From Kiloniella majae (lineage in GTDB: Bacteria > Pseudomonadota > Alphaproteobacteria > Kiloniellales > Kiloniellaceae), in contig NZ_MTSZ01000004.1 of assembly GCF_002118315.1 (NCBI RefSeq), positions 290,335 through 354,334 of the forward strand: a DNA stretch of 64,000 nt. Direction: 5' to 3'. This document shows positions 63,705-64,000 of this stretch, one piece after another (positions within the stretch are counted from its first letter, which is position 1; each line of letters opens with the position of its first letter). Made by a program: the position numbers and the translations under genes. The notes under the pieces are model-generated. The model saw nothing but the letters and a program-made list of their open reading frames with translations, ran no database searches and was not told the origin of the DNA.

Positions 63705-64000
63705 CACCGACGGGGCAGACGCTTCGACGGTACATCGGAAAGACAGAGTAAAAACAGATAGTTAGCGGAAGTTTTACGGAAGCTGATTTGAGAATTTGGA
63801 TAGGATTTGATCCTTGAAAAAGTTTTTACAGAAATGTTTCAGATGTTCCTTGACGATAGGGAAAAAGACTATATATATCGTCTAGCTTTTCGGGGCCGGG
63901 TTTTCTTGGCTCCATTTTGTGAATTGTTGTTTGACATTGTTGATATGAATTGGAAGGGATGCGTGGACGGCGGTTTGTTGTTAGTGGCAACGAGCTAGCT
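63705..64000 (+). other. rRNA operon leader (16S gene starts beyond the window)
   Basis: The transcribed leader includes a boxA antitermination element TGTTGTTTGACA at 63925-63936 (nine of twelve positions of the E. coli boxA). Next is the segment GAAGGGATGCGTGGACGGCGG (63952-63972), which is characteristic of alphaproteobacterial rrn leaders and normally pairs with the 16S 3' spacer for RNase III processing. Short open frames here are not genes. The 16S 5' end is not reached. Confidence 0.7.

Noticed and set aside
63807..63998. 63-codon frame at the right edge
   Set aside because: It lies within the rRNA leader and spans boxA; composition and context argue against a gene.

Overview
The window is chromosomal DNA of an alphaproteobacterium, most like a marine Rhodospirillales-type organism. 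The evidence is the recF-gyrB junction, a complete System I cytochrome c maturation cluster (ccmA to ccmI), a RegB/RegA redox two-component pair, the ArsR-methyltransferase/metF unit and an alphaproteobacterial-style rRNA leader at the right edge. Base composition is moderate and even throughout. I see no insertion sequence, prophage, CRISPR array or tRNA, so this looks like core chromosome near the replication origin rather than an island. Genus cannot be fixed from sequence reading alone.

Layout. 0-5 kb: 3' end of recF, gyrB, and a class A penicillin-binding protein. 5-12 kb: a Sel1/peptidoglycan-binding/lectin-like secreted protein, a YgjP-type metallopeptidase, a SCO1 copper chaperone, a plus-strand run of envelope genes (EI24/CysZ-like, lipoprotein, DUF2244, divergent CobD/CbiB-like protein), and a SYLF-domain protein. 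12-19 kb: GMC oxidoreductase, phosphoesterase, EamA transporter with divergent LysR regulator, and a Pit phosphate transporter preceded by an unusually rich array of Pho-box half-sites. 18.7-21.5 kb: cobalamin nucleotide-loop genes (cobC-like, cobS, divergent cobT). 21.5-27 kb: an ABC-2 exporter, RegB/RegA, and a catalytically degenerate EAL protein. 27-34.6 kb: hldE, carbonic anhydrase, tag, creA, an MscS channel, an unrecognised protein ending in a FliM/CheZ-like acidic peptide, and an SbtB/SbtA bicarbonate-transport pair. 34.8-38.1 kb: a basic-amino-acid ABC transporter with a terminator inside the operon. 38.2-45.6 kb: ccm genes. 45.7-48.9 kb: a candidate structured RNA, then the ArsR-methyltransferase/metF/homocysteine-methyltransferase-like operon. 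49-51.7 kb: cyanide-insensitive-type cytochrome bd oxidase with its small subunit. 51.7-58.4 kb: nadA-nadB-nadC, a LysR/metallo-beta-lactamase-fold pair and an NrtR-type NAD regulator. 58.5-63.4 kb: DeoR regulator, dimethylglycine/sarcosine-dehydrogenase-type enzyme, choline-kinase-like protein and a shrunken GNAT protein. 63.4-64 kb: promoter and leader of an rRNA operon whose 16S gene starts beyond the edge.

Functional links. Respiration under changing oxygen recurs: RegB/RegA, SCO1, the ccm cluster, cytochrome bd, and FNR/FixK-like boxes ahead of ccmD and cydA. NAD synthesis (nadABC) lies 2 kb from an NrtR regulator, and the nadA promoter carries two copies of a 22-bp element in opposite orientation. 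One-carbon metabolism is covered by metF, the ArsR-methyltransferase, the homocysteine-methyltransferase-like protein and the folate-linked demethylating enzyme; cobalamin genes supply a cofactor of that pathway. The most unusual items are the putative riboregulator between ccmA and the metF operon, the nadA operator pair, the multi-unit Pho-box array at pit, and the protein with the CheY-binding-like tail.
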